The notes: generated from the letters alone by a model not told the origin. A DNA stretch of 64,000 bases from Actinophytocola oryzae (GCF_004364325.1 NZ_SOCP01000001.1:1-64000); one strand, 5' to 3'. Shown: positions 33,530 to 42,502, numbered from the stretch's first letter. Program-made: numbers and translations.

Positions 33530-35598
33530 ACGGAACCGGCCGGACGTCGAGCACCGTGATGTCGTTGCGCGGGAGGGCGCTGTGGGCCGTCGCCGTGCTG
33601 GGGGTCGGGTGTTGGCAGCTTTCGCTCGGCTGGGCGTCGGCGGTGGCCGGCGCGGTGTTCGTGGGGGTCGTGGTTCTGGTGTTCGGGCTGGTTCTCGGGG
33701 CTCGGGTGGTGCGGGTGCCGGGTGGGTTCGTGGTGCTCGGGGTGCTGACCGCGGCTCTTGTCGGTGCCTACTACGCGGCGCCTGCGTCCGGGCCACTGCA
33801 GGCTGTCGTCGACTCCGTGCCTCGGCTCCTGACCGCGCCTCGGCCCGCACCCGTCACGGCCGCGTTTCTCGTGCCCGGGGTGCTGCTGGTCGCCGTGGTC
33901 GCGCTGGTCAGTGCGCTTTCCCTGCGTGCCAGGGCTTTGGTGGTGCCTGCGGTCGGCGGAGCCGTGCTGTACGTGGCGGGCGCGTTGCTGACGGCCGGGC
34001 GCGCCGATCCGCGTGGGTTGGGCGCACTCGGGCTGCTGGCGGTGACCGGTATCGGCTGGGTGCTCGTCGACCGGGGGCGGCGACGTGGATCCGTTGTGCC
34101 ACAGTCGGTCCTGGTCGTGGGACTGGCCGGTGTCGCGTTGGCCGCCGTGCTCCTGCCCGCCGGCAGGCCTTTCGAGCCGAGGGATCTGGTCACGCCGCCG
34201 GTGAACGACCTGCCGGCGTCCAGTCCGCTCCCCGCGCTGTCGTCGTGGGCGGCGGCCGGCGACACCGAGCTGTTTCGCGTGCGTGGCGGGGAAATCCCGA
34301 TGCGGCTCGTCGCCCTGGCCGACTACACCGGCGCGACGTGGCAGGCGACCACTGTCTACAGTCCTGTTGGTACGGTCGCGGCGCCGGATCTGCCCGCCGG
34401 TGCCCGGCACGTCGAGACACGCGTCGACGTGACCATCGGCGACCTGACCGGGCCCTGGCTGCCCGCTCCCGGCCGGCCGACCGCGACGTCCGCCGAGGAC
34501 GCGGTCGTCGACGCCAGCTCCGGATCCGTCGTGCTGCCCTCGGGGGCACGGCAGGGGTTCGAGTACACGGTGGAGTCCAGTGTGGACGCTCCGGACGACG
34601 CTGACCTGATCGCGGCGAGCGTGCCGGGCGGTGGTGCCGCGCGGCGCTACCTCGGCCTGCCGGACCTGCCGTTCGCCCTGGCCGAGTACGCCCGCCGCAC
34701 GGTGGCCGACGCGCGGACCCCGTTCGAGAAGGCGGTCGCCATCGAGGAGGTCGTGCGGGCGGACCGTCGCCCGAACGCGGAGGCGCCGGTCGGCTCGTCG
34801 TACGCGCGGCTCTCGACGTTCCTGTTCGGTGCGCCGGGGACGGCGGGTGCCGGCGAGGGCACCGCGGAGCAGTTCGCGTCGGCGTACGCAGTGCTCGCGC
34901 GGGCGGTCGGGTTGCCGACCCGGGTGGTCGTCGGCTTCCGGCCGGTGCCGCCCGGTCCGGACGGGGTCGCGGTCGTGCGGGCCGCGGACGCCACCGCGTG
35001 GCCGGAGGTGTACTTCTCCGGCTGGGGCTGGGTTCCGTTCGACCCGGTGTCCGGCACGGACGACGGGCCCGCTTCGGCGTCCCGTCGCGAGGTGATCAAC
35101 CGCCTGGCCACCGCCACCCCCACGCCGTCGACCCCCGCGGTGAGCGGACCGGCGATGCCGTCGAAGGCACAGGTGCCGGACGCGGCGCCGACGACCGTGG
35201 TGGCGACGAGGAAGCCGTGGTACCTCGTGATCATCGCGGTGCCGGTGCTGGTGCTCGTAGTACTGGGCGGGCTGCGGGCCGGCAGGCGGTCGAGGCTGCG
35301 GCGGGCGGGTGCGACCGGCGCGTGGGCCTACGTGCTCGACTCGCTGCTGCTCGCCGGCCGCACGCCGCCACGGGCGAGCCCGGCCCCGGAGATCGCGAAC
35401 GGCCTGGCGACCCCCGAGGCCCGCAGGCTGGCGGTGCTGGCCGACCGGGCGGCGTTCGCCCCGAACCCGGCGCCGGCCGAGGTGGGTCGTGCGGCCTGGC
35501 CGCTCGCGCTGCGCGTGCGTGCCACGCTCCGGCGAAGGGTGCCCTGGTACCGCAGGCTCTTCTGGGCGATCGACCCCCGCCCGCTCTGGCGTCGCTGA
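33526..35598 (+). CDS. TgpA-like transglutaminase-fold membrane protein, catalytically degenerate
   Basis: 690 residues. About six N-terminal membrane spans, an extracellular transglutaminase-core domain, a further span near 565-583 (LVIIAVPVLVLVVLGGL) and a cytoplasmic tail. In active relatives the core carries G-x-C-E-Q, D-A-H-A-W and a downstream Asp. Here these are GTAEQ with Ala447 at the Cys position and DATAW with Thr490 at the His position, while Asp506 (VPFDP) remains. The spacings (43 and 16 residues) match the family, so this is substitution, not misalignment. The protein probably keeps a binding or structural role. It is the last gene of the moxR operon. Confidence 0.88.
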   Translation: MNGTGRTSSTVMSLRGRALWAVAVLGVGCWQLSLGWASAVAGAVFVGVVVLVFGLVLGARVVRVPGGFVVLGVLTAALVGAYYAAPASGPLQAVVDSVPRLLTAPRPAPVTAAFLVPGVLLVAVVALVSALSLRARALVVPAVGGAVLYVAGALLTAGRADPRGLGALGLLAVTGIGWVLVDRGRRRGSVVPQSVLVVGLAGVALAAVLLPAGRPFEPRDLVTPPVNDLPASSPLPALSSWAAAGDTELFRVRGGEIPMRLVALADYTGATWQATTVYSPVGTVAAPDLPAGARHVETRVDVTIGDLTGPWLPAPGRPTATSAEDAVVDASSGSVVLPSGARQGFEYTVESSVDAPDDADLIAASVPGGGAARRYLGLPDLPFALAEYARRTVADARTPFEKAVAIEEVVRADRRPNAEAPVGSSYARLSTFLFGAPGTAGAGEGTAEQFASAYAVLARAVGLPTRVVVGFRPVPPGPDGVAVVRAADATAWPEVYFSGWGWVPFDPVSGTDDGPASASRREVINRLATATPTPSTPAVSGPAMPSKAQVPDAAPTTVVATRKPWYLVIIAVPVLVLVVLGGLRAGRRSRLRRAGATGAWAYVLDSLLLAGRTPPRASPAPEIANGLATPEARRLAVLADRAAFAPNPAPAEVGRAAWPLALRVRATLRRRVPWYRRLFWAIDPRPLWRR

Positions 35599-35608
35599 CC
35601 GCCCGCAC

Positions 35609-35657
35609 TGAAGGACGCCTTCGTAACGCTGCGCGCAAGGAAGGCGTCCTTCGTAAC
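35609..35657. repeat. GAAGGACGCCTTC palindromic repeat (hairpin), convergent gene end
   Basis: GAAGGACGCCTTC at 35610-35622 and GAAGGCGTCCTTC at 35640-35652 are reverse complements with a 17-nt loop, each followed by GTAACG. The element lies between the convergent TgpA-like and kinase genes and is a probable bidirectional terminator. Confidence 0.88.
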
Positions 35658-35684
35658 GTTGGGCGCGAGGTACGGGGGCGAGGG

Positions 35685-37361
35685 CTAGCGGTTTGTGCAG
35701 GCTGTGGCCGAGGCGCCGTGTTGGGTGCTCGGGTCGTCCGGACCCAGGCCGATGATCTGGAAGCAGTACCGGTCGGCGTCCGGGTCCAGGTTCTCGACCG
35801 TGTAGGTGGTCGTGCCTGCGGCCATGTTCACCAGCGCCTCGCGGTTCTCGGCGCTCGTCACGTCCACGACCACGAACTGGGCCGTGCCGTTCGTCGGGTC
35901 CGACCACGTCAGGACTATGTGGTCGCCCTGGTCGTCCAGGGGGTTGAGCGTCGGCGAGAACGCGGGGTCGCCGCCCGTCACCGGCGGCGGAGTCGTCGGC
36001 TCGGTGGTCGTGGTGGCCGGTGCCCTGGTCGTCGGTGACGCGGTCGGGTGGCCGGCCTCCCGGTCGCTGCCGTCGACGTACCACACCGCGGCCGCCGCGC
36101 CGCCGGCCAGGACCGCCGCCAGGCCCACGAGCAGCAGGCGGCCGCGTTTCCTCGCGGGCTTCGGCCGGGTGATGACCGTCGTCGGGTGCGGGTCGACGTA
36201 CAGCTCCGGGTGCCACGGAGTCTGCGGCACCGCGACGGGCGGTTCGCCCGGGTACCGGTCCGGGTCGTAGTTCGTCGGTACGGGGCCGAAGTCCGGGAGG
36301 GCCGGGCGGTCCGACATCCGCACCGTCAGACCGGCGAGGTGGCTGTTCGGGCCGGCCACCGTGTTGTCGCGGTCCGGTGTGGACGGTTCGGGCTCCTCCG
36401 GTGGCGGCGGAGGGGTCGGCCGGGGCCCGAAGTCCGCGATCGGCATCGACGGTGACCAGGCCGCGTCGCCGACCCGCACCGACGCCAGCGCCGCACGCAG
36501 CGCACCAGCGTTCGGGAACCGGTCCTCGCGGCGCTTGCGCAGGCACCGCGCGATGATCGCGGCCAGCTCGGGCGGCACGTCGGAACGCCGCAGCTGTCTC
36601 GGTTCCGTCGCACGGACCCGCTCCAGGTACGACAGCACGGTGTCCTCGTCCGGGTTGTCCGACGAGAACGGCGGCGCCCCGTCCAGCAGCGTGAACAACG
36701 TCGAACCCAGGGACCACTGGTCGTCGGCCGGGGAGGGGTCGCTGCCGTCGATCGTCTGCGGTGCCGCGTGCCGGAAGCTCACCATCTGCAACGACGTCGT
36801 GTGCCCGGCGTCCGCCATCCGCGCGATGCCGAAGTCGGCCAGCACGTACGAGGTCGGCAGCACGAGGATGTTCTGCGGCTTCACGTCCCGGTGCAGGAAC
36901 CCCTGCACGTGGGCGAAGGCGAGCGCGTCCGCCACCGCCGTGCCCGCCGCGACCACGTCCGCCACCGGCATCGGCCCGCGTTCACGCAGCCGGTCGTGCA
37001 GCGAGCCGTTGTCGTAGTACTCCATGACGATGCACGGCAGGCCGTCCGAGGTCGTGCCCGTGTCGATCACGGTCACGATGTGCGGGTGCTGGCGGCCGAG
37101 CCGCACGGTGATCTCCAGCTCGCGGCGGAACCTGGCCAGCCGTGCCGGATCGCTCACGTTGATGACCTTCACGGCCACGAACCGGTCGAGCCCGTCCTGC
37201 CGCGCCCGGTAGACGACGCCCTCGCCGCCCTCCGCGATCCGCTGGAAGTCGCTGTACCCCGCCAACCCCGTCACACCGGGTGGTTCGTGGCCGTGGGGTG
37301 GGACGGCTTGCTCGCCGGGTTTCGGCGCCCACGCACGAAACTCGGCGTCCGGGTCGGTCAC
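35685..37361 (-). CDS. Receptor-type Ser/Thr protein kinase with extracellular FN3-like domain
   Basis: 558 residues. The kinase domain (about 36-300) has the GGEGVV loop, Lys65 (VAVKVI), HRD with Asp159 in HRDVKPQN, and DFG at 176-178. A Pro-rich juxtamembrane region, one membrane span at about 400-420 (LLVGLAAVLAGGAAAAVWYV), and a Thr/Pro stalk follow. The C-terminal beta domain (about 450-558) carries FN3-like features (VLTWSDPTNGTAQFVVVDV; ADRYCFQIIGLG). It would sense an extracellular signal and phosphorylate cytoplasmic targets. It converges with the FN3-moxR-DUF58-TgpA operon, which may be functionally linked. Confidence 0.93.
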   Translation of the reverse strand: MTDPDAEFRAWAPKPGEQAVPPHGHEPPGVTGLAGYSDFQRIAEGGEGVVYRARQDGLDRFVAVKVINVSDPARLARFRRELEITVRLGRQHPHIVTVIDTGTTSDGLPCIVMEYYDNGSLHDRLRERGPMPVADVVAAGTAVADALAFAHVQGFLHRDVKPQNILVLPTSYVLADFGIARMADAGHTTSLQMVSFRHAAPQTIDGSDPSPADDQWSLGSTLFTLLDGAPPFSSDNPDEDTVLSYLERVRATEPRQLRRSDVPPELAAIIARCLRKRREDRFPNAGALRAALASVRVGDAAWSPSMPIADFGPRPTPPPPPEEPEPSTPDRDNTVAGPNSHLAGLTVRMSDRPALPDFGPVPTNYDPDRYPGEPPVAVPQTPWHPELYVDPHPTTVITRPKPARKRGRLLLVGLAAVLAGGAAAAVWYVDGSDREAGHPTASPTTRAPATTTTEPTTPPPVTGGDPAFSPTLNPLDDQGDHIVLTWSDPTNGTAQFVVVDVTSAENREALVNMAAGTTTYTVENLDPDADRYCFQIIGLGPDDPSTQHGASATACTNR

Positions 37362-37426
37362 CCGCCCAGTCTAGGGATGCCCGGCAGCGGAACAACCCAC
37401 TGCCATCCCGACTGCTCGCATGCGTA

Positions 37427-37442
37427 TACTCGCCGAAGAGTA
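37427..37442. promoter_or_regulatory. Inverted repeat upstream of padR, candidate operator
   Basis: TACTC (37427-37431) and GAGTA (37438-37442) flank a 6-bp spacer in an A+T-richer patch 23 bp upstream of the padR start. PadR regulators usually bind such short dyads in their own promoters. It lies in the divergent gap with the kinase gene. Confidence 0.4.
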
Positions 37443-37464
37443 ATCGTCGACGAGGAGGCGCGGG

Positions 37465-38103
37465 GTGGCGGTGCGGAAGGTGGCCAACCTGCTGGCTCTC
37501 GCCGTGCTCGCCACGGTGGTCCAGCGGCCCATGCACCCCTACGAGATCGCGTCCATGCTGCGTGCCCGCGGCAAGGACGACGACATGGAGATCAAGTGGG
37601 GCTCGCTGTACACGGTCGTCCGCAACCTGGCGAAGCACGGCTTCGTCGAGGTGGTCGACCACGAGCGCGACGGCGCCCGGCCCGAGCGCACGATCTACCG
37701 CATCACCGCGGCCGGGCTCGACGAGCTGCGCGACTGGACGCGTGAGCTGGTGGCCACGCTCCAGCCAGAGCACCCGCGCTTCAAGGCAGGACTGTCGGTG
37801 CTGTCGATCCTGCGGCCCGACGAGGCGGTCGAGGCCCTGCGGTCCCGGCTCGCGGGACTCGAGGCGGCCGTGGCGCGACAGCGGACGGCCCTGGCCCGGT
37901 ATGCCGACGTCCCGCGCCTGTTCCTCGTCGAGGACGAGTACGAGCTGGCCGTCCGCGAGGCCGAGGTGACCTGGGTTCGCGGCCTGCTCGCGGAGCTGAC
38001 CGACGAGACGTTTCCCGACCTGGTGTCGTGGCGGAGATGGCACGAGACCGGGACGCCCCCGGCGGAGTTCGCCGAGCTCGCCGAACGGGGGAGCACCGAG
38101 TGA
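37465..38103 (+). CDS. PadR-family transcriptional regulator
   Basis: 212 residues. The winged helix-turn-helix is at about 8-85 (MHPYEIASMLRARG; GSLYTVVRNLAKHGFVEVV; YRITAAGLDELRDW), followed by a helical C-terminal Vir-like dimerisation domain (to about 185). The GTG at 37465 follows GAGGAGG at good spacing. PadR proteins repress detoxification or efflux genes and are released by aromatic or drug-like ligands. A flavin monooxygenase gene follows after a 138-bp structured gap and is the likely target. Confidence 0.92.
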   Translation: MAVRKVANLLALAVLATVVQRPMHPYEIASMLRARGKDDDMEIKWGSLYTVVRNLAKHGFVEVVDHERDGARPERTIYRITAAGLDELRDWTRELVATLQPEHPRFKAGLSVLSILRPDEAVEALRSRLAGLEAAVARQRTALARYADVPRLFLVEDEYELAVREAEVTWVRGLLAELTDETFPDLVSWRRWHETGTPPAEFAELAERGSTE

Positions 38104-38109
38104 GAAGCA

Positions 38110-38143
38110 CCCCGGCGGCGGTGTTGCAGCACCGCCACCGGGG
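38110..38143 (+). terminator. Long G+C-rich hairpin just after padR
   Basis: CCCCGG (38110-38115) pairs with CCGGGG (38138-38143), and inside it GGCGGTG (38117-38123) pairs with CACCGCC (38130-38136) around a 6-nt loop. This gives 13 pairs with one internal mismatch, starting 7 bp after the padR stop. It is a likely terminator or attenuator between padR and the monooxygenase. Confidence 0.6.
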
Positions 38144-38158
38144 CTACCAGTTCGCGAA

Positions 38159-38217
38159 CCGGGCCGGGAGCCCGATCCCCGAGGTGTGGCAACCACGAGG
38201 GTAGCTCCCGGCTCCGG
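38159..38217 (+). ncRNA. Structured leader before the monooxygenase, unclassified
   Basis: CCGG-GCCGGGAGC (38159-38171) pairs with GCTCCCGGC-T-CCGG (38204-38217), 13 pairs with one bulged T. The 32-nt interior holds a small hairpin GTGG-CAA-CCAC (38186-38196). GGCTACC (38142-38148) could alternatively pair with GGTAGC (about 38200-38205) in competition with this stem and the first hairpin. Such mutually exclusive stems suggest an attenuator or riboswitch-like leader. It does not match a class I can name. Confidence 0.4.
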
Positions 38218-38241
38218 TCGCGGCCGACCAGAGGGAGAGAC

Positions 38242-39438
38242 ATGTCCAGAGTGAGGAACGCGCTGGTGATCGGCGGCGGTGTCGCCGGTCCCGTGACCGC
38301 GATGGCACTGCACAAGGCGGGCATCGAGGCGACGGTGTACGAGGCGTACCCGAGCACGGCCGACGGCGTCGGCGGCTCGCTCGCGCTGGCGCCGAACGGC
38401 CAGGCCGCACTCGAGGTGGTCGGCGCGCTGGACGCCGTCCGCGCGACCGGCCTGCCGATCCCGAAGCAGGTCATGTCGTTCGGCGGCCGCGAGGTCGAGC
38501 TGCCGCGGCTCTCCGGCCTGCCGCCGCTGCTCCTCGTGCAGCGGGCCGACCTGTACCGGGCGCTGTACGACGTGGCGGTGGAAACCGGGGTCCGGTTCGA
38601 GCACGGCAGGCGCCTGACCGCGATCGACGGCACCACGGTCCGCTTCGCCGACGGCACGACCGCGACGGCCGACGTGGTCATCGGCGCGGACGGCGTCCAC
38701 TCGACGGTCCGAGGGCTCATCGACCCGGCGGCCCCAGGGCCCCGCTACACCGGCATGCTGGGCCTGGAGTCGATCGTCGACCACCCCGTGCCGACCGGGA
38801 CCGGCACGATGTACTTCTCGTTCGGCAAACGCGCCTACTACCTGTTCTGGCGGCGGCCGGACGGCACGACACACTTCGGCGCCAACCTGCCGCAGGAGCG
38901 TCCGATGACGCTGAGGGAGGCGCGGACCGTGCGGGCGACCGACTGGCTCGCCCGACTGGCGGCGGCGTACGGCGACGACGAACCCGGTGGTCCGCTGGTG
39001 CGCCACATCGACCCCGCGAAGCTGACCGTGACCGGCGCGCTGCACATCATGCCGCCGGTGCCGCGCTGGCACCGCGGTCACGTGGTGCTGGTCGGCGACG
39101 CGGTGCACGCGCCGTCGAACACGTCGGGCCAGGGCGCGTCGCTCGCCATCGAGAGCGCGGTCGAGCTGGCCCGCTGCCTGCGGGACCTGCCGGACGCCGC
39201 ATCGGCGTTCGCCGCGTACGAGCGCATGCGCAGGCCGAGGGTGGAAGGCATCGCCGCCCGCGCGGCGAAGGTGAACCACATGAAGGCACCCGGCCCGGTC
39301 ATGAAGGCGGTCATGCCGGTGATGATGCGGCTGCTGCTGAAGACCGCCATGCGGCCGGAGAAGGCGTTCGGGCACGAGCAGCGCTACCGCGTCGACTGGT
39401 CGGCCCCGGTCGGTGGAGCGGTGTCCGCGACGCCGTGA
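38242..39438 (+). CDS. FAD-dependent monooxygenase (PHBH-fold)
   Basis: 398 residues of the group A flavoprotein monooxygenases. Motifs are the N-terminal GGGVAGPVTAMAL dinucleotide fold, the DG motif VVIGADGVHSTVRG, and the C-terminal VLVGDAVHAPSNTSGQGAS that binds FAD ribose. It hydroxylates an aromatic or polycyclic substrate with NAD(P)H and O2. The ATG at 38242 follows GAGGGAGAGAC. It lies downstream of padR, a common pairing for inducible detoxification of aromatic compounds or antibiotics. Confidence 0.9.
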   Translation: MSRVRNALVIGGGVAGPVTAMALHKAGIEATVYEAYPSTADGVGGSLALAPNGQAALEVVGALDAVRATGLPIPKQVMSFGGREVELPRLSGLPPLLLVQRADLYRALYDVAVETGVRFEHGRRLTAIDGTTVRFADGTTATADVVIGADGVHSTVRGLIDPAAPGPRYTGMLGLESIVDHPVPTGTGTMYFSFGKRAYYLFWRRPDGTTHFGANLPQERPMTLREARTVRATDWLARLAAAYGDDEPGGPLVRHIDPAKLTVTGALHIMPPVPRWHRGHVVLVGDAVHAPSNTSGQGASLAIESAVELARCLRDLPDAASAFAAYERMRRPRVEGIAARAAKVNHMKAPGPVMKAVMPVMMRLLLKTAMRPEKAFGHEQRYRVDWSAPVGGAVSATP

Positions 39439-39442
39439 CAGC

Positions 39443-40903
39443 ATGCCGTTCGTGGCTCCCGACCTCTCCGCCGACCTGTGCGCACGCCTGCGCGACGCGT
39501 TCCTGACCGCCGGCTACACCTCCGACGGCGTCATCGAGCTGCTCGGCGGGCGGGCTCACGCCGCGCTCGGCAGGGGCGAACCGGAGCCTGCCAGGCGTGC
39601 CACGCGGGACGCGGGCACCCTCGGCACGCTGGTCCGGCTGTTCCTGCTGGGGGATACCGAACCCCTGCCCGCCGTCGAGGCCGCGCTCGGCGACCTCGAC
39701 GAGGCCGTGGCGGCGACGGTCGTCACCCCGGACGGCCGCGCCGGGCTCGACATCCGGCCCTACGGCGACGACTGGTGGGTGGTGGCCGACCTCGACTCCG
39801 ACCTGCGGGGCGGTGCCGTGCCGGCCGACCACGTGCTGGGCGTCGGCCACGCGTCGATCAACCTCGCCCGCGCGACCTCCCGCCGTCCGGTCGGCACCCT
39901 GCTCGACCTGGGCACCGGCTGCGGTGTCCAGGCACTGCACGCGGGCGCCCACGCCGGGTCGATCACCGCGACGGACGTGTCCACCAGGGCACTCGCGCTG
40001 GCGCGGGCGACGTTCCTGATCAACGAGCTGGACGTGGAGCTGGTCGCGGGCGAGTGGTTCGAGCCGGTCGAGGGGCGGCGGTTCGACCAGGTCGTGTGCA
40101 ACCCGCCGTTCGTGGTCGGCCCGGCACGCGTGGACTACACCTACCGCGACTCGGGCCTCGACGGCGACGGCGCGAGCGCGATGATCGTGCGGCGGCTGCC
40201 GTCCTACCTCACGGAGGGCGGTGTCGGGCAGCTGCTCGCGTCGTGGGTGCACCGCGGGGGCGAGGACTGGGCGGACCGCGTGGGTTCCTGGCTGCCGTCC
40301 GGTGTGGACGCGTGGTTCGTGCAGCGGGACATCGCCGACCCGCCCCTGTACGTGGGCACCTGGCTGCGTGACGCGGGCATCGACCCGCGCTCGCCGGAGG
40401 GCAGGGCCAAGTCGGCCGAGTGGCTGGACTGGTTCGCCGCGAACGACATCGAGGGCGTCGGCTTCGGGTACGTGACGCTGCGCCGCACCGACGCGGACGC
40501 GCGGGTCGTGTGCGAGGACCTGCGGCACGCCTTCGACGACCCGCTCGGCCCGGAGGCGGCGCGGTGGCTGGACAACGTGGCGTGGCTGCGGGCCAACGAG
40601 AAGTCGCTGCCGAGGACCACGTTCACGGTGCCGGAGTCGGTCGTGCTCGAGGAGGTGTCGGAGCCGGGCGAGGACGGCTGGGCCACGGTCGTGCGTCGCC
40701 TGCACCGCATGGACGGCCCCGGCTGGCAGCACGAGGTCGACGAGCCGACGGCGAGGCTCCTGGCCGGCTGCCGGGGCGGGCTGCCGATCGAGGACCTGCT
40801 CGCGCTGCTGGAGTACGCCTACGGCCCGGTCGACTGGGAGTCGGCGCTGCCGATCGTGCGTGACCTCGTGCTGCACGGGATGTTGGTGCCCGTTCCGTCC
40901 TGA
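39443..40903 (+). CDS. SAM-dependent methyltransferase with N- and C-terminal accessory domains
   Basis: 486 residues. A class I methyltransferase core in the middle has the SAM-binding LLDLGTGCGVQALH and the N-methyltransferase motif CNPPFVVGP (NPPY type), as in PrmC, RsmC and YfiC enzymes acting on protein Gln, rRNA or tRNA bases. An N-terminal helical domain (about 1-140) and a C-terminal wing (about 370-486) match the architecture of an actinobacterial family annotated only as methyltransferase. It begins 4 bp after the monooxygenase stop, so the two may be cotranscribed although the functions seem unrelated. Confidence 0.85.
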   Translation: MPFVAPDLSADLCARLRDAFLTAGYTSDGVIELLGGRAHAALGRGEPEPARRATRDAGTLGTLVRLFLLGDTEPLPAVEAALGDLDEAVAATVVTPDGRAGLDIRPYGDDWWVVADLDSDLRGGAVPADHVLGVGHASINLARATSRRPVGTLLDLGTGCGVQALHAGAHAGSITATDVSTRALALARATFLINELDVELVAGEWFEPVEGRRFDQVVCNPPFVVGPARVDYTYRDSGLDGDGASAMIVRRLPSYLTEGGVGQLLASWVHRGGEDWADRVGSWLPSGVDAWFVQRDIADPPLYVGTWLRDAGIDPRSPEGRAKSAEWLDWFAANDIEGVGFGYVTLRRTDADARVVCEDLRHAFDDPLGPEAARWLDNVAWLRANEKSLPRTTFTVPESVVLEEVSEPGEDGWATVVRRLHRMDGPGWQHEVDEPTARLLAGCRGGLPIEDLLALLEYAYGPVDWESALPIVRDLVLHGMLVPVPS

Positions 40904-40913
40904 ACGTCGTGGC

Positions 40914-41318
40914 TCATGCCGCCGCCGTGAGTTGCTCCAGCAGCGCCACGTTGTCGGCGGTTCCCCAGACCTCGGCGATCCTGCCGTCACTGATGCGGTA
41001 GGTCGCGAACTCGTTGATGGTCACCGACCGACCGGTTCCCGCGACCCCGAGGAAGGGGCCCGTGTGCGTGCCGGTGTCGACGAAGCGCGCGGACAGCCAG
41101 CACCCGTCGACGAGCAGGTGCCGAAGGTCCCAGCGGTGGTCCGGGAACGCGTCGGTGACACTGGTCAGCCCGGCGATGTACCCCGCCAGACCGCGGGCTT
41201 CACCGTTCACCTCGACGTTCTCGTGCACGAACTCGGCGAGCGTGGTGAACCGATGCTCGTTGCAGCACCGGTTGTAACGCAGGTAGAGCGACGCCAGCTC
41301 CGCACGGTTGTGTTCCAT
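40914..41318 (-). CDS. NTF2-like / SnoaL-like domain protein
   Basis: 134 residues with the cone-shaped NTF2-like fold pattern: an N-terminal helix (ELASLYLRYNRCC), FPDHRWDLRHLLVDG, and a C-terminal TYRISDGRIAEVWGTADN. Members include SnoaL-type cyclases and many proteins without known function. It is convergent with the methyltransferase gene. Function not assigned. Confidence 0.8.
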   Translation of the reverse strand: MEHNRAELASLYLRYNRCCNEHRFTTLAEFVHENVEVNGEARGLAGYIAGLTSVTDAFPDHRWDLRHLLVDGCWLSARFVDTGTHTGPFLGVAGTGRSVTINEFATYRISDGRIAEVWGTADNVALLEQLTAAA

Positions 41319-41352
41319 GAGGACATCCTGCCTGTTGTCACCCGCGGCGTGC

Positions 41353-42357
41353 TCAGTCGGAACGCCTGGCCCGGCTCGGCGCGACCCTGGGCGGTTCGCC
41401 GGGCATCTTGGGGTAGACCGGCGGCCAGGGTGCGTCGAGCAGGCCGCCTGCGTGGTCGCGTTCGTGCAGCTCCAGGAGCGGGTCGAGGTCCTGGGCGGTC
41501 ATCGGTGCCCAGGGGTCGCCCTGGTCGGCCAGCCTGGCCGGGACCGTGTCGATGGTCAGCTCGCGTGGCTCGATCGTGGGCAGTTCGTCCCAGGTGAACG
41601 GGGTGGAGACCTGTGCGTGCGGGTTGGCGCGCACCGACCACGCGCCGAACACGGTCTTGTGCGGGGCGTTCTGGTTGAAGTCGACGAAGACGCGCTCGCC
41701 GCGTTCCTCCTTCCACCAGGCGGCGGTCATGAGGTCGGGCCTGCGCCGTTCCAGCTCCCTGGCCAGCGCGACGGCCGCCGCCCGCACGGCGATGCCGTCC
41801 CAGCGGGGGAGCAGCCGGACGTAGATGTGGATGCCCCGGTTGCCGGTGGTCTTGGGGAAGCTGGCGATCCCCAGCTCGTCCAGGAGGGCCTTCGTCTCGG
41901 CGGCGGCCTCCCGGATCATCCCGAACGTGACGCCGGGGCCGGGGTCGAGGTCGACACGCAGCTCGTCGGCGTGTTCGGGGTCGGCCGCCGTGTTGGGCCA
42001 GACGTGGAAGCCGAGGCAGCCCATGTTGACCGCCCACAGGACGTGCGCGAGGTCGACGGCCACGAGCGCGTTGGAGGTGGTGCCGTTGGGGGTGGCGACG
42101 ACGGTGGTGGTGAGCCACGGGTCGGCCTTGGTCGCCGCGACCCGCTTCTGGAAGAAGTTGGACCCGCCGACGCCGTTGGGGAAGCGCTGCAGCATCACGG
42201 GCCGCCCGCCCATGGCGGCCATCAGCGGCTCGGCCACGGCCAGGTAGTACCTGGCGAGGTCCAGCTTGGTGTTGCCCCGCTCGGGGAAGAACACCTTCGC
42301 CGGGCTGGTGATCCTGACCTCGTGACCAGCCACTTCGACCACTTCGACGTCGCTCAC
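41353..42357 (-). CDS. LigD-type DNA polymerase/primase domain protein
   Basis: 334 residues corresponding to the polymerase (LigD_N/PrimPol) module of bacterial NHEJ ligase D. It has the metal-binding Asp pair in VDLDPGPG, the conserved GNRGIHIYV, and HVWPNTAADPEHADELR. It adds ribo- or deoxyribonucleotides at double-strand breaks and works with Ku and a ligase; neither is in the window. Stand-alone PolDom genes are common in actinobacteria. The GTG at 42357 starts the family-typical N-terminus. It is followed by an NTF2-like gene in the same direction. Confidence 0.9.
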   Translation of the reverse strand: MSDVEVVEVAGHEVRITSPAKVFFPERGNTKLDLARYYLAVAEPLMAAMGGRPVMLQRFPNGVGGSNFFQKRVAATKADPWLTTTVVATPNGTTSNALVAVDLAHVLWAVNMGCLGFHVWPNTAADPEHADELRVDLDPGPGVTFGMIREAAAETKALLDELGIASFPKTTGNRGIHIYVRLLPRWDGIAVRAAAVALARELERRRPDLMTAAWWKEERGERVFVDFNQNAPHKTVFGAWSVRANPHAQVSTPFTWDELPTIEPRELTIDTVPARLADQGDPWAPMTAQDLDPLLELHERDHAGGLLDAPWPPVYPKMPGEPPRVAPSRARRSD

Positions 42358-42414
42358 GGCCTGACCGTACCTCCGGGGTACGACAGTCGCCCGCCTCGCC
42401 GCCCCGCCCCCCGC

Positions 42415-42502
42415 ACTGAAGGACGCCTTCAGTGCACCGGGCGTTACGAAGGCGTCCTTCAGTACACCGGGCGTTACGAAGGCGTCCTTCAGTGCACCGG
42501 GC
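42415..42502. repeat. Three-unit GAAGGACGCCTTC repeat array
   Basis: Three units spaced 30 bp apart (around 42417, 42448 and 42478) each contain GAAGGACGCCTTC or its reverse GAAGGCGTCCTTC joined by CAGT(G/A)CACCGGGCGTTACG. The first unit is itself a dyad, CTGAAGG-ACG-CCTTCAG (42416-42432). The array is between two tandem minus-strand genes, downstream of the pectate lyase terminator. Confidence 0.88.

Noticed and set aside
38159..38217. SAM riboswitch, because of GGCAACC
   Set aside because: The rest of the SAM-I or SAM-IV core is missing and the downstream gene is not in methionine metabolism.
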